Shown: positions 10,542 through 21,943 of the stretch, one piece after another
Layout: each line of letters opens with the position of its first letter
How positions within the stretch are numbered: position 1 is the stretch's first letter
Assembly (NCBI RefSeq): GCF_018446385.1
Contig: NC_056005.1
Location: 61,664,239 to 61,728,238 of the forward strand
Reading direction: 5' to 3'
DNA from: Zingiber officinale
Lineage: Eukaryota > Streptophyta > Magnoliopsida > Zingiberales > Zingiberaceae
Length of the DNA stretch: 64,000 nucleotides
The notes under the pieces: generated by a model
The model's database searches: none
Told to the model about the DNA's origin: nothing
What the model saw: only the letters and a program-made list of their open reading frames with translations
Translations under genes and position numbers: made by a program

Positions 10542-11288
10542 ATGACGTCAAACACGAACATCTTCTCTCTGCGTTCTGTCCTTAAGAAGGACAAGCTCAA
10601 CTGAGCAAATTTCCTGGACTGGTACAGGAATCTGAGAATAGTTCTCACTCAGGAACATAAACTGTACGTTCTGGAGCAGCCCATTCCGGAGGCTCCTCCT
10701 GCCACTGCCACGCGAGCAGACCGAGATGCTTACAAGAAGCATCAAGATGACGCATTAGATGTGTCCTGTCTTATGCTCGCGACCATGAACTCTGAGCTTC
10801 AGAAGCAACATGAGTTGATGGGCGCTTACGATATGGTTGAACATCTTTGTCACCTATATCAAGGACAGGCAGGGCACTGGAAGAGGAACTGCAAAGAATA
10901 CCTGGAAGATCTTAAGAAGAAGAGAAATAAGATTTCTACTTCAGGTATACATGTTATAGAAGTCAACCTCTCTATTTCTTCATCGTGGGTATTAGATACC
11001 GGATGTGCTTCGCACATTTGTACTAATGTACAAGCGCTGAGGAATAGCAGGGCATTGACGAAGGGTGAGATAGACCTACGAGTAGGCAATGGAGCACAGG
11101 TTGCTACTATTGCTGTAGGAACTTACCATCTATCTCTTCCCTCTGGGCTTGTACTAGAATTAGATGATTGTTGTTATGTGCCTGCCTTGACTAAGAACAT
11201 AATTTCAGTTTCTTTTTTGGACAAGAAAGGATTTTCGTTTATAATAAAGAACAAATGTTGTTCCATCTATTTAAACGATATGTTCTAA
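10542..11288 (+). pseudogene. Copia A gag-protease, internally deleted
   Basis: Starts MTSNTN; the start is supported by the identical start of the intact copia B gag (51046 on the minus strand). A TGA stop at 10600-10602 follows DKLN. After LYQGQA at about 10869 the frame jumps straight to GHWKRNC, removing roughly 155-165 residues that copia B retains, including the capsid C-terminal part and the first half of the CCHC zinc knuckle. The protease segment keeps WVLDTGCASHIC with its catalytic Asp. The product would lack a functional nucleocapsid. Confidence 0.9.
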
Positions 11289-12159
11289 TGTAGTGCACCT
11301 CTGATAAACGGACTCTATATTCTAGATCTCGAGAGCCCTATCTATAACATAAATACCAAGAGGTTCAAGTCAAATGACTTGAACCAAACATATCTCTGGC
11401 ACTGTCGCTTAGGTCATATAAATGACAAGCGCTTATCCCAGCTCCATAAGGATGGTTTGCTGGACTCATTTGATTTAGAATCATATGAGATATGCGAGTC
11501 ATGCCTACGAGGCAAGATGACCAAAACTCCCTTTAGTGGGCACAGCGAAAGAGCGACTGATTTGTTAGGACTCATACATAGTGATGTATGTGGCCCTTTC
11601 AATGTCACTGCTAGAGGCGGTTATAGGTACTTCATCATATTTACTGATGACTTCAGTAGATATGGTTATGTGTACTTGATGACACATAAGTCAGAATCCT
11701 TTAAAAAGTTCAAAGAATTCAAGAATGAAGTACAGAACCAGCTTGGCAAGAGTATTAAGATACTTCGATCCGATCGAGGTGGAGAATACCTTAGCCATGA
11801 GTTTCGTGACTATCTAGCAGAGTGTGGGATCCTATCCAAACTCACTCCTCCTGGAACATCACAGTGGAATGGTGTATCCGAAAGGAGGAATCGTACCCTA
11901 TTAGATATGGTGCGATCTATGATGAGTCACACAGATCTTCCGACATACCTTTGGGGCTATGCTCTAGACACGGCAGCTTTTATACTCAACCGAGTTCCAT
12001 CCAAGGCCGTGATAAAGACACCATATAGGATATGGACCGGGAGATGCCCAGTGTCTTTCATGAGGATTTGGGGTTGTGAGGCTTATGTTCGACGTGAAGT
12101 CTCGCAGTTAGGACCCAAATCGACAAGTGCTACTTTATTGATATCCCAAGGAAACTAAG
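11289..12159 (+). pseudogene. Copia A integrase
   Basis: The zinc-binding part is HCRLGHINDKRL with CESCLRGK. The catalytic core shows the three acidic positions in HSDVCGPF, RSDRGGEY and NGVSERRNRT. It is readable from 11379 to 12158, then a one-base shift ends it at SQGN. Sequence 12160-12421 continues the integrase-RT linker in shifted frames. Integrase would insert the cDNA; this copy is truncated by the shift. Confidence 0.88.
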
Positions 12160-12421
12160 GATATTACTTCTACATTCGTAGTTGTGGCAAAGACGGGGTC
12201 TTTCTAGAAAGGGACTTTGTTTCTAGAAAACTATGGAGCACGCTCGATCTTGAAGAAGTTCAAGATGCGAACAATAAGCATCGATGCCTTGATGGAAATT
12301 GAACGGAACCACAAAGTATTGTGGATGATGTTCCACAAGGAGTTGAGGAACAACAACCGGCTCAAGTAGACATACCTCTTCGCAGTCCGATAGGGTACGT
12401 CGTCAGAGATACTCATTTCTC

Positions 12422-13456
12422 TTGTCTGACTATGATGACATTGTGCTCATAGAGGATGAGCCTACCACCTATCAGGAAGCTGTGATGAGACCAGATTCCG
12501 AGAAATGGCTAGAAGCCATGAGATCCGAGATGGAATCCATGTACACTAACCAAGTATGGACTTTGGTTGATCCACCTGAAGGGGTAAAACCCATTGGGTG
12601 TAAGTGGGTCTTTAAGAGAAAGACTGACATGGATGGACTTATCTATAAGGGTCGCTTGGTAGCTAAAGGTTTCAAGCAGATTCATGGTATTGACTATGAT
12701 GAAACCTTTTCTCCAGTAGCGATGTTTAAGTCCATTCGGATCATGCTTGCTATTGCAGCCTACCATGACTATGAGATATGGCAGATGGATGTCAAAACCG
12801 CGTTTCTGAATGGAAACCTGCTCGAGGATGTGTACATGACACAACCTGAGGGTTTTGTAGATCCACAGCATACTAGTAGAGTATGCAAGCTGCATAGGTC
12901 CATTTATGGACTAAAGCAAGCTTCTCGAAGCTGGAATCTTCAATTTGATGATGCAATTAAACAGTTTGGTTTCATCAAGAACGAAGATGAACCTTGTGTC
13001 TACAAGAAGGTTGTAGAGAACACAGTTGTCTTCCTCATATTGTATGTGGATGACATACTGCTCATTGGGAAGGACATCCCTATGCTTCAGTCTGTCAAGA
13101 CCTGGCTAGGGAGTTGCTTCTCAATGAAGGACTTAGGTGAGGCATCCCGCATTCTAGGGATACAGATCTATAGAGATAGATCTAAGAGATTGCTTGGCCT
13201 AAGTCAGAGTACATACATTGGCAAGGTACTCCTTCGGTTTGCCATGCAGAACTCCAAGAAGGGATTTCTGCCAATGTCACATGGTGTGAGTCTTTCGAAG
13301 ACTCAAGGTCCCTCTTCTAGAGAGGAGAGAGACCGCATGGATCAGATCTCTTATGCCTCAGCCATAGGATCAATCATGTACGCCATGCTATGTACTCGAC
13401 CTGATGTCTCGTATGCTTTGAGCATGACGAGCAGATCGGTGAAAGTCACTGGATAG
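12422..13456 (+). pseudogene. Copia A reverse transcriptase
   Basis: An uninterrupted 344-codon copia RT segment: VDPPEGVKPIGCKWVFK, then QMDVKTAFLNG, then SIYGLKQASRSWN and the active-site LYVDD. It ends at TSRSVKVTG after a small deletion relative to the family, near 13430-13455. RT and RNase H together would make the element DNA. It follows the integrase linker and precedes RNase H, as in all copia elements. Confidence 0.9.
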
Positions 13457-14019
13457 CGGTCAAGAATATTCTTAAGTACTTAAGAAGGACTAAAGAATAT
13501 TTCTTGATATATGGAGGCGATGATGAGCTAGCTGTAAAGGGTTACAGTGATGCTAGCTTCCAGACCGACCAGGATGACTATATATCGCAGTCAGGGTTCG
13601 TATTTTGCATTAATGGTGGTGCTGTGAGCTGGAAAAGTTCGAAGCAGGACACAGTAGCTGATTCTACAACAGAGGCTAAGTATATTGCTGCATCAGAGGC
13701 AGCAACGGAGGCAGTTTGGATTCGCAAGTTCATCACTGAACTTGGGGTGGTTCCTAGCATTGCTGACCCTATTGAGCTCTATTGTGACAACAATGGAGCT
13801 ATAGCACAGGCGAAGGAACCTCGCTCACACCAGCGGACCAAACATATACTACGGCGCTTCCATCTCATTCGAGAGATCATCGAAAGAGGAGATGTGAAGA
13901 TTTGCAGAGTACCTACTGAAGCTAACGTCGCAGATCACTTGACCAAGGCTTTAGCACAGAGGGAGCATGATGGTCACACTAGGTCATTGGGGCTTAGAGC
14001 CTTCACTGATTGGCACTAG
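13457..14019 (+). pseudogene. Copia A RNase H
   Basis: Open from 13504 (YGGDDELAVKGYSDAS) with the RNase H acidic residues in YSDAS, STTEAKY and LYCDNNGA, then HIL and the usual NVADHLTKAL end. It is the C-terminal part of the polyprotein, out of frame with RT through a small deletion just upstream. Confidence 0.88.
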
Positions 14020-14024
14020 TGCTA

Positions 14025-14033
14025 GTGGGAGAT
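14025..14033 (+). other. Polypurine tract of copia A
   Basis: GTGGGAGAT immediately before the TGTTAGC start of the 3' LTR. The same run adjoins the copia B 3' LTR (47300-47308, reverse complement). Confidence 0.85.
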
Positions 14034-14462
14034 TGTTAGCTAGAGCCCTAGAGCCAATCATTTGATGATTGTATTATGCACTTATTGTATCATATTCTTA
14101 TATTAATAAAGGCATTTGTTTGGTTATTATATTTACTTGTATTGGTGCCAAATAAACTAAGTATAATAACGTCATTGAGTAGAAGGTTCTTACCTATTTC
14201 AATCGATTGGTTGAATCGATAGTGAGATGATATAGGGAACACTACTCTAAATCATTCCTAGTCGAGTATTAACATTCAGGGACAATGTTAATGCAATAAG
14301 ACTAGCATGTAGGTCAACTCGATGACTTGATCTCACAAGTCATGGATATAGAGATATCAAGTTGACACATGGGTATGCATTAGAGAATGTATACTGAATG
14401 ACCCGCCATGAGAAAGTATCATGGATCGTTATATGAGTGTCATATACTTTCTCATGTGGCTA
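14034..14462 (+). repeat. 3' LTR of copia A, first part (429 bp)
   Basis: Matches the first 429 bp of the 5' LTR and stops at GGCTA, where the Athila-like element is inserted. It resumes at 23574. Confidence 0.95.
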
Positions 14463-14691
14463 TGATGTGCGTAGATTATATACTCTTTTATGCATGCTTT
14501 TATGCACATTTACATACTTTGAGCATGCTTGATCTATGCATTTTTATACTTCCAGCTTTCTTTTTAGCATATTTACTCTTTTGGTTCGGAGATCTACTTT
14601 TTGTGCATTTTCTGTACACAGGAGTCGAAATTGGTGAAGATTATGCGTCCTCGGGCAAGCTTGGAAGTAATTGAAGGGAGAGAGTATCAGG

Positions 14692-15056
14692 CCGTGTACC
14701 ACACATGGTCGTGTAGTCTTAACAGGAAGGGAAGAGGACATGGCCGTGTGAATCTCACACGGCCGTGTCTTGATTTGATGAAATCAGAGCAGATGCCTTA
14801 CATGGTCGTGTGGATCTACACGGCCGTGTGAGGTTTCCAGAGGCCAAGCAGGTGGTGGCCGTGTGCATCACACGACCGTGTGAAGTTTCCAGAGACCAAG
14901 CAAGTGGTGGACGTGTGCACCACACGGCCGTGTAGCATTTCCAGAGAGCAGAAGGGTCTTGGCCGTGTGAACCACACGGCTGTGCAGCTTTGGTAGAGAA
15001 GGAACTGGACATGGCCGTGTGAATCTCACACGGCCGTGTCGTGGGGCCGTGTGGCG
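14692..15056. repeat. GGCCGTGT / ACACGGCC hairpin array in LTR
   Basis: Six or seven units of GGCCGTGTG, 3-5 bases, CACACGGCC, about 60 bp apart and separated by a TTTCCAGAG-type linker. Each unit can fold into a 9-10 bp stem. The array ends 15 bp before the TATTTAAA box. The 3' LTR copy is at 22191-22553. Confidence 0.9.
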
Positions 15057-15071
15057 CCCGATTTCCTCCTC

Positions 15072-15079
15072 TATTTAAA
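15072..15079 (+). promoter_or_regulatory. TATA-like box of Athila-like LTR
   Basis: TATTTAAA followed by CCTTCCTT, directly after the hairpin array. A matching CTATTAAAGTCTTCCTT block lies after the internal array at 19151, upstream of the third ORF. Confidence 0.55.
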
Positions 15080-16137
15080 CCTTCCTTCATGAATTGAAAG
15101 GGGATCTCTCCCCCTTTTGGGAGAAGGCAAGATTTGGTGGTTTCCTCCCATTCTTGGGAGGATTTCTGGGCGATTCTAAGGGAGTTCTTGACGATTTCGA
15201 CTCGGAAGCGAGTATTGGATCCGAAGACGAGGCTTTCTTCATAGATAAGTTTTCTCTTTCCCCCTCTTCTTGGTTTCTTGGATTGGGGATTTAAGAAATG
15301 CTTGTAATCTTTATTTCTTTGGGTTTTCTTCCTCGATTCATGGAGTAGATCTTGTATTCTAGGATTAAGGGAGTATTTGTATGATGGATTGATGTAATTT
15401 CTCATGGATTTGCCATTTTCTTGTTTCAATGACATTGTCTTGCTTGTATCAATTAGATCTTGAATGATTAATGGTGATTTGTGCTTAATTCTCATTCTTG
15501 ATTGATTGTTTGGATTTCTTGTGGACTTTGTAGAGATAAACTCTCACTTGATCATCCGAGGGATCCACGTGACAGGTGCAAGCCCGTGTAAGGACGTTTG
15601 AGAGATAATCTTGAAGAGGAAATAGGAATATTCAAGAGAGTAGGATGGATTTTGTGATTAGTTTCTTGTATCTTGATAGATTAATAAGTTGTGGGCTTCT
15701 ATGTTGATATCCGAGGAAGGCATAGTGATAGGTGCGCTTCTGTGTAAGGACAACGTAGGTTCACATTTAATTGATCATATTTAGATACATTTCTCAGTCT
15801 TTAGCCGGTTATCTATTGCAAGAGAGAATCGGCAACTTTCTATAAGTGTTTGACAAATGAGGGAAAAGAATTGGTGAACCATTTACATTCAAGAAATCTT
15901 ACAAAGAAACCGAAACTCCTAGAATCTCCCTTTATCATAACCTAAAACACTAAACTCTTGTTTGTTGATCTTTAATATTAGATTTGTTTACCCTTACTTT
16001 GCATTTGAAACGATTGGATAGTTATTTAGCTAATTCGCATTGAGACATTTCTAGTGCTTATTCCAGTCCCTGTGGATACGATAATCTTTTATATTACTTG
16101 CGACATTTCCGTACACTTGCGGAGCGTGACAAGTTTT

Positions 16138-16155
16138 TGGCGCCGTTGCCGGGGA
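16138..16155 (+). other. Primer-binding site (tRNA-Asp type)
   Basis: TGGCGCCGTTGCCGGGGA, six bases after the LTR end, is the primer site typical of Athila elements (complementary to tRNA-Asp). Confidence 0.9.
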
Positions 16156-16375
16156 CTGCGCTATAACATTAGGAATTATCAATTGAGTTAAACTAAACAT
16201 AACATTTATTTTCCTTTCATATTGCATAGTTGTAACTAATCATTAGATTTCTGTTTTTACTTTCTTGTATAACTTTTACTTCTTGTTAATTCTTTCTACA
16301 AATTCAATTCTGCATTTTTTATTCTTTTATTTTTCTTTTTATGTTGAATTGTCATTTGCCATCTTGTTCTTGTGT

Positions 16376-18769
16376 ATGCGAAGATCTAACTTTGCAGGGG
16401 AATTCTTTCCTTTTGACCCTGAGATTGACAGAACTTTCCACAAAAGAAGAATTATGCAAAGGCAAATTGAAGAACAGGAACATTTGAACATGACGAATAG
16501 ACCACTCAAGGATTATGCAGCACCTTATGCAAGAGGTTTTCGATCTAGTATTTCAAGACCTTCAGTGGAAGCTAATAACTTTGAAATCAAACCCGCAATT
16601 ATATCTATGGTGCAGCAGAACCAATTTGGTGGAGGACCTCATGAAGACCCCAATCAACACTTAGAGGTCTTTTATGAAATATGTGGTACCATGAAAATGA
16701 ATGGAGTTCCTTCAGACGCAGTTAGATTATTATTATTTGGGTTTTCTTTAAGAGATAGGGCAAAGCAATGGCTAAATTCTTTAGCCCCTAATAGCATCAC
16801 CACTTGGGAGCAGTGTGAGCAACAATTTCTTGATAAATTCTATCCACCAAGCAAAACAGCTCATATGAGGAATTTAATTGCAAGCTTCAAGCAGACTAAC
16901 TCAGAATCTCTTTTTGAAGCATGGGATAGATATAATAGTATGCTCAGATAATGCCCACATCATGGGTTGGAAAGATGGTTAGTGTTGCACACTTTTTATA
17001 ATGGTATCAACTATCATACCAAAGTGTCCCTTGATTCAGCTGCTGGAGGGGCACTTATGAACAAAAGTTTAGATGAAGCTGAAGAAATTATTGACAGTGT
17101 AGCACAAAATCATCATCAATGGGCAAATGAGAGAAGTGGTGGCTATTCTTCTGTAAACCCAACAATTAAAGCATCAGGGAAGTTTGATGTAGATGCAGTC
17201 ACTCTTTTGTCTGCAAAATTGGACGCTCTTACAAAGAAATTTGAGAATATGGGGACTAGTGCTAATATGGTCAATGCTATTGGTACATCTTGTGAAGTTT
17301 GTGGGAGTTCAGAGCACTCAAATGACTCATGTCCATTGGGAGCTATCACTGCACAAATCAATCAACTGGAACAATGTGATGCAATCATGAGTTACAATCA
17401 AAGGCAGAACAACCCATACTCAAATACTTATAACCCTGGATGGAAGAGTCATCCCAATTTTTCTTACAGAAATAATCAAGATCAAGGACCATCTATGGGG
17501 GCAAGGCCAAATTTTCAAGCTGGGCAACAAAATTTTCAACATCCATCTTCTCAAGGCTTACCAAAGTCAAATATTGAAAAGATGCTTGAATAAATTATCT
17601 CAAGTCAGAATGAAATGAAGCAAGATTTAGCAAGGCTCATTCAGAGAATGGATAATTCTGAAAAGCATCAAAAGATCCAGGATAGTCAAATTGCCCAACT
17701 AGCTTCCTCATCATCCAGAGCACCAGGTCAACTTCCAAGAAAACCTGATGTGAATCCTATGGAGCATTGCAATAGAATTGAGCTTAGGAGCGGACGGACC
17801 TTAGGAGACCCCCAAGTGACTGCTCCAAAAGGGATACAAAAAGAAGAAGAGCTCTCTCCTCTTATACCAAATCAGATTCAAGCTAATAAGGAGAGTACCA
17901 TTGAGGTTGAAGAGACTCTTCCACTGAACCATCAGAGCAAAGCTGTCCCTTTTCCTCAGAGACTTACAATGCTCAAGAAAGATGAAGAATTTGGCAAGTT
18001 TTTAGAAAAGGTTAAGGAAATTTGTGTAGAGGTACCTCTTATTGATGTTATTCTTCAAATGCCTAGATTTGCCAAATTCCTGAAGGATCTCATGTCAAAC
18101 AAGAGAAGAAGAGGAGAGGTTGAGACCATCGCGCTTAGTGAGGAATGTAGCGCTATTTTTGAGAAGAACACTTCCCCAAAACTAAAGGACCCAGGGAGCT
18201 TTTATATTCCTTGCACCATAGGAAAAGAATTTTTTGAAAAAGCTTTTTGTGATTTGGGGGCAAGTGTTAGCCTCATTCCCTATTCAATTTGTAATAAATT
18301 AGGTCTCAAAAACATTAAACTTACTACTATGGCACTTCAACTTACCGATCATTCCTACAGGTACCCTTTGGGTATTATAGAAGATGTGCCAGTAAAGGTG
18401 GATGGGAATGTCATTCCCACAGATTTTGTCGTGTTGGACATGGAAGAGGACCCTAGGATTCCTATCATATTAGGAAGACCTTTCCTTGCTACAGCTGGAG
18501 CTATAATTGATGTCAAAAATCATAAGCTTTCTTTGGTAATTGGTAAGGAAAGGTTGGAATATGATTTGTCTAATATCTCTAACCATGTCTCGTCTCTTTT
18601 AAGTGCTTGTAGCAGGACAAGCATTTATAAACTTGAGGAATGGAATTTCCATCCTCATGGAAGGCCACCAAACGAAGGAGACAATGTGGTGGAAGATGTT
18701 GGGAGAAGATCTCCCAACAAAAATGAAAAGTATATCTGTCCTCCAAGGGCGAGGAAAAGAAGTGAATGA
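16376..18769 (+). pseudogene. Athila-type gag-protease, one frame with two TAA stops
   Basis: A single 798-codon frame from MRRSNF (chosen over the upstream hydrophobic-looking ATG at 16265) to KRSE. It is broken only by TAA at 16949-16951 and 17591-17593; both could be CAA (Gln) hit by cytosine deamination. The gag core is at about residues 60-230 (retrotransposon gag fold, RDRAKQWLNSL). A degenerate CxxC knuckle CEVCGSSEHSNDSC lies near residue 310. The aspartic protease is near residue 620 (FCDLGASVSLIPYS), with the Athila hallmark ILGRPFLATAGA. Gag builds the particle and protease matures it. Confidence 0.88.
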
Positions 18770-18899
18770 TCAAGTTTGGTCGAGCTAAAGACCTTAAACA
18801 AGCGCTTCTTTGGAGGCAATCCAAGGGTTCTTTTAGTTAGTTTTGAGTTGTATTTTAATTTCTTTTGGTTTGATGCATTTTCAGGTTAGGGGCAAAACA

Positions 18900-19145
18900 G
18901 AGCCCGGCCGTGTGCTATACACGGCCGAGCGAAAGTTGCAGAGAAGGGAAGTGCTTGGGCCGTGTCATCCAGACACGGCCGTGTAGGATTTCCCGAGGAG
19001 AAAAGGGTCTAGGCCGTGTCTCAAACACGGCCGTGTAAAGAATCCAGTGAAGGAAGAGGGGGAGGCCGTGTTGATCTACGCGGCCTTGCGAGGAAACCAG
19101 TGAAGGAAGAGGGGGAGGCCGTGTAGATCTGCACGGCCCGTGTAG
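18900..19145. repeat. Internal GGCCGTGT hairpin array before ORF3
   Basis: Five units of GGCCGTGT...ACACGGCC spaced about 55-60 bp, with linkers of CCAGTGAAGG or similar type. It is the same motif as the LTR array but clearly diverged, so it is not a recent copy of it. It is followed by CTATTAAAGTCTTCCTT (19151) and a 230-bp pyrimidine-rich stretch that ends at the ORF3 start. Confidence 0.88.
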
Positions 19146-19150
19146 GGGAG

Positions 19151-19167
19151 CTATTAAAGTCTTCCTT
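19151..19167 (+). promoter_or_regulatory. Possible internal promoter of ORF3
   Basis: CTATTAAAGTCTTCCTT aligns with CTATTTAAACCTTCCTT at the LTR promoter position (15071-15087). In both places it lies just after the hairpin array. The CT-rich stretch 19200-19400 looks like a leader. This is inference from the repeated arrangement. Confidence 0.4.
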
Positions 19168-19402
19168 GCACCTCACACGGCCAGATCTTGGCCGTGTCCT
19201 GCACACCCCCAACTCTCCAAAACATCTTTTTCTCTCCCAATCTCTTAAAAACTCCTCTCTAATCTCTCAAGATCTCTTAGATCCGGATTCTCCTCCTCAC
19301 TTTTCATTCTCCTAACCTAAGATCTTTGCTCTTTGAAGTTTTGTTCTTTGTGTTTCATTCTTCCAACCCTAGATAATTCTTCCCCTATCTAAACTCATCA
19401 AG

Positions 19403-20911
19403 ATGTCCAACATTTTGAAGAAACTTTGCAAAAGAGGTGGTGGATCCAGTGGGGACAAAGAGGAAGAGCCATCAAGGGACAAAGGAAAACAACCAGTGAA
19501 AGGAAAAGGCAAAAGGACTTCACGCAACGAAGGTAATGACAATGAATTCAATATTGTGTTTAGAAATGATGATCAAGTAACTAGATTTGCAATTCTTGTC
19601 AATAGAAAGATAGTGTGTACTAGATATATGGACCCAACTGTTCTTGATACGCTTAGAATTAGGGAAGATATAGATTTGATGATTGGGTTTTTGGATTGGA
19701 GTGATATTATGTACACACATTTGCCTACATATCCTCGTCTTGTTTTGGAATTTTTAAGTTCAGTGGATGTCCATTTTACTAATGAAGATGATTATTTTGG
19801 AAAAATCTCATTTAGACTAATGAATCAAGAATTTCTATGGACATTTAGTGACTTCAATTCTTGTTTTGGATTAACCACCGGTAGCCCTCGTAGGTTTGAT
19901 CCAAGGTTTAATTGGAATCATTTTTGGAATGCAATAACCGGGTTAGATCAACCTTATGAGCCTTCAAGAGCTAAGGCCTCCAATATGCAAAACCCCATCT
20001 TTAGGTATCTACATAGAGTCATGAGTAAAACTATTTTTGGTAGGGGAGAGAGTGATGGGGTAGTTAAAAAGATAGAGCTTTATGCTTTATGGGCTATGCT
20101 TTATAAGGTTGAATTTGATTCTGGTTTTCATTTTGTTCAAACCCTATTAAGATCTACTAGGGCATCATTGGGATCAATTGTTTTTGGTGGTTTGATTACC
20201 CGAATAGCTTATAATTTAAATCTTGATGTTGATGGGTTGGAAATAATTCATGGTAATGACATGATTGACATTGATGCATGTCTTGCTATGAAAATAATCG
20301 TTCGGGATGAGAATGGTTTCGCGTTTCCTAGGAGGAGTGGTTCTCCTTTACCCCTTCCTTTTCCTGAACGAACTAATATTCGTAACACAGCTAATTGGGT
20401 AATTTCTGAGTTAGATTTTGAGGATAACCCTTCTATACCTGGAGACACTGAGCGACATCATGAGCCCTCGTCATTTGGACGCCCGCAGCCTTCTAGTTTT
20501 ATGGAGCCGGCTAGGCATTCTTTTGCATATGGCACGGGATCGTCTAGGTTTGATTTTTCAGATTTTCGTACGTCTCTAGAATCACTTCATGAGAAGCAAG
20601 ATGCCCAACAAAAAATGTTGGAGGGTCGCTTCTCTTTATCTGATGATCAGTTTAGGGAGGTACAAAATCATTTTCAGTTTACGAGGAATTTTCAAAGTCA
20701 AGTGGCTGAGTTTGTGCAGGATTATGATACTGATCAGGCTAGGATGAGAGATTTTATGCAGAGCATGACACTTACTAGCCAACAAGTAGATGCTTTATAT
20801 GAGTATCATAGATCCTTGGGTGAGATTCCAGGTTTTCCTAGTTTTCCTATTGGCCAACCACGTCGTAGACCTCCTTTTCCTCGTCCACCTCCACCTCCTC
20901 CACCATATTGA
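19403..20911 (+). CDS. Third ORF of Athila-like element (ATHILA ORF-1-like, env-position)
   Basis: An open 502-codon frame. The N-terminus is basic and low in complexity (residues 1-50, KGKGKRTSRN). It is followed by a globular domain at about residues 55-310 (RYMDPTVLDTL, WSDIMYTHLPTYPRLV, LELYALWAML-type helices, ATLGS-like DACLAMKII). A Ser/Pro-rich and coiled-coil-prone region spans about 340-470, with a proline-rich C-terminus (PRPPPPPPPY). The globular part resembles what Pfam calls the ATHILA ORF-1 family; function unknown. It sits where env-like ORFs lie in Athila elements, but I see no signal peptide or membrane segment. It is fully open although gag has two stops. Confidence 0.75.
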   Translation: MSNILKKLCKRGGGSSGDKEEEPSRDKGKQPVKGKGKRTSRNEGNDNEFNIVFRNDDQVTRFAILVNRKIVCTRYMDPTVLDTLRIREDIDLMIGFLDWSDIMYTHLPTYPRLVLEFLSSVDVHFTNEDDYFGKISFRLMNQEFLWTFSDFNSCFGLTTGSPRRFDPRFNWNHFWNAITGLDQPYEPSRAKASNMQNPIFRYLHRVMSKTIFGRGESDGVVKKIELYALWAMLYKVEFDSGFHFVQTLLRSTRASLGSIVFGGLITRIAYNLNLDVDGLEIIHGNDMIDIDACLAMKIIVRDENGFAFPRRSGSPLPLPFPERTNIRNTANWVISELDFEDNPSIPGDTERHHEPSSFGRPQPSSFMEPARHSFAYGTGSSRFDFSDFRTSLESLHEKQDAQQKMLEGRFSLSDDQFREVQNHFQFTRNFQSQVAEFVQDYDTDQARMRDFMQSMTLTSQQVDALYEYHRSLGEIPGFPSFPIGQPRRRPPFPRPPPPPPPY

Positions 20912-20931
20912 TTTCATCGGGACAATAAAAA

Positions 20932-20953
20932 GTTTAAGTCTGGGGGGGTGTCA
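20932..20953 (+). other. Second polypurine-tract-like site
   Basis: AGTTTAAGTCTGGGGGGGTG then TCATGT, 22 bp after the ORF3 stop. It closely resembles the true tract before the 3' LTR (GTTTAAGTCTGGGGGTG then TGATGT, 21944-21961). Confidence 0.7.
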
Positions 20954-21943
20954 TGTACTGTTTAGTTTGGTTTTCAGTTTTTAGTTTTTGCTAGTTTTTC
21001 ATGTTGGTTCTTATTTTCATTGCTTGTTGCTTTATTTTGCTTGTTTTTGAAATAATCATGGCAAAAAAAAAAATTTTTTTGAGAACATCAAATCTTCACT
21101 TATATGCTTTCTTGGATTTAAGTGAATTGTTAGCACGATTATTGTCTTGATTCATGATGTTCGAATGATGCTAGTAGTAAACTTTGTGTAGTTCTTTTTT
21201 CTATCTTGGGAAGCATTAATAAGATAAGAATCTTATGGTGATGAGTTTTAGTTTTGGTTCAACCTTAAGGATTTTATCTTCACTACACTTGTGCTTGATG
21301 CTTGAATAGTTGATGTCATTGAAATAGTCATGATTCATCTTGTTTGCTTAGTACTTGGTTTCCATGGTGATTTCTCAACTTTCATTTTGGTTACTGGATG
21401 AGGCTCAAATCATTAAAGCTCATTTGGAAAAATCAAAATATCCCAACATGTGTGCTAAAAGTACATTTGTGAATAAGTTTTGCACAATGCAAACACTCAT
21501 TAAAAAAAAAAAGGAGGGATATAAAAAACAGTTGTCATGAGTGGAATCTAGCAAGTCACCCCTTTGAGACCGAGTTAGGTTACTGGGGAAATGACTGCTT
21601 AGCTTCTCTTGAGATTGAGCACACCTTTGAGACCTTGGGTTAGTTGAGAAATATGAACCAAGTGAATGGTGAGTAAGTGCCTATCACTGGTTACTTGTCT
21701 TTCACTGGAAACATTAGGAATTCAAATTTGATGACGACTTGACTAGGACATGGATTGAAACTTGAAGGGTGTTGAGTTACTTTTACACTGTGCACAAGAT
21801 TCTTATGCTTGAACCATACTTTACTTGTTTTCATGATCATGCTTGTTAATGAAACTTTTTGATAGAATTAGGAAAGTGCACTAGGTTTTATGAATGTGTT
21901 GTAGGACATATGAATTTAGATTGCAGTATTGAGGACAAGCAAA
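20954..21943 (+). other. Non-coding region between ORF3 and 3' LTR
   Basis: About 1 kb without a supported gene. It contains an A8-T7 run near 21063 and a poly-A run at 21503. Nothing recognisable as RT, integrase or LTR. Confidence 0.6.

Larger units (their letters stand above)
14463..16131 (+). repeat. 5' LTR of Athila-like element (1669 bp)
   Basis: Starts TGATGTGCGTAG, ends GAGCGTGACA. It contains a hairpin array at 14692-15056 and a TATTTAAA box at 15072-15079. Compared with the 3' LTR it carries about 61 extra bases at 15094-15155 (a CCCCTTTTGGG segment). Confidence 0.93.
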
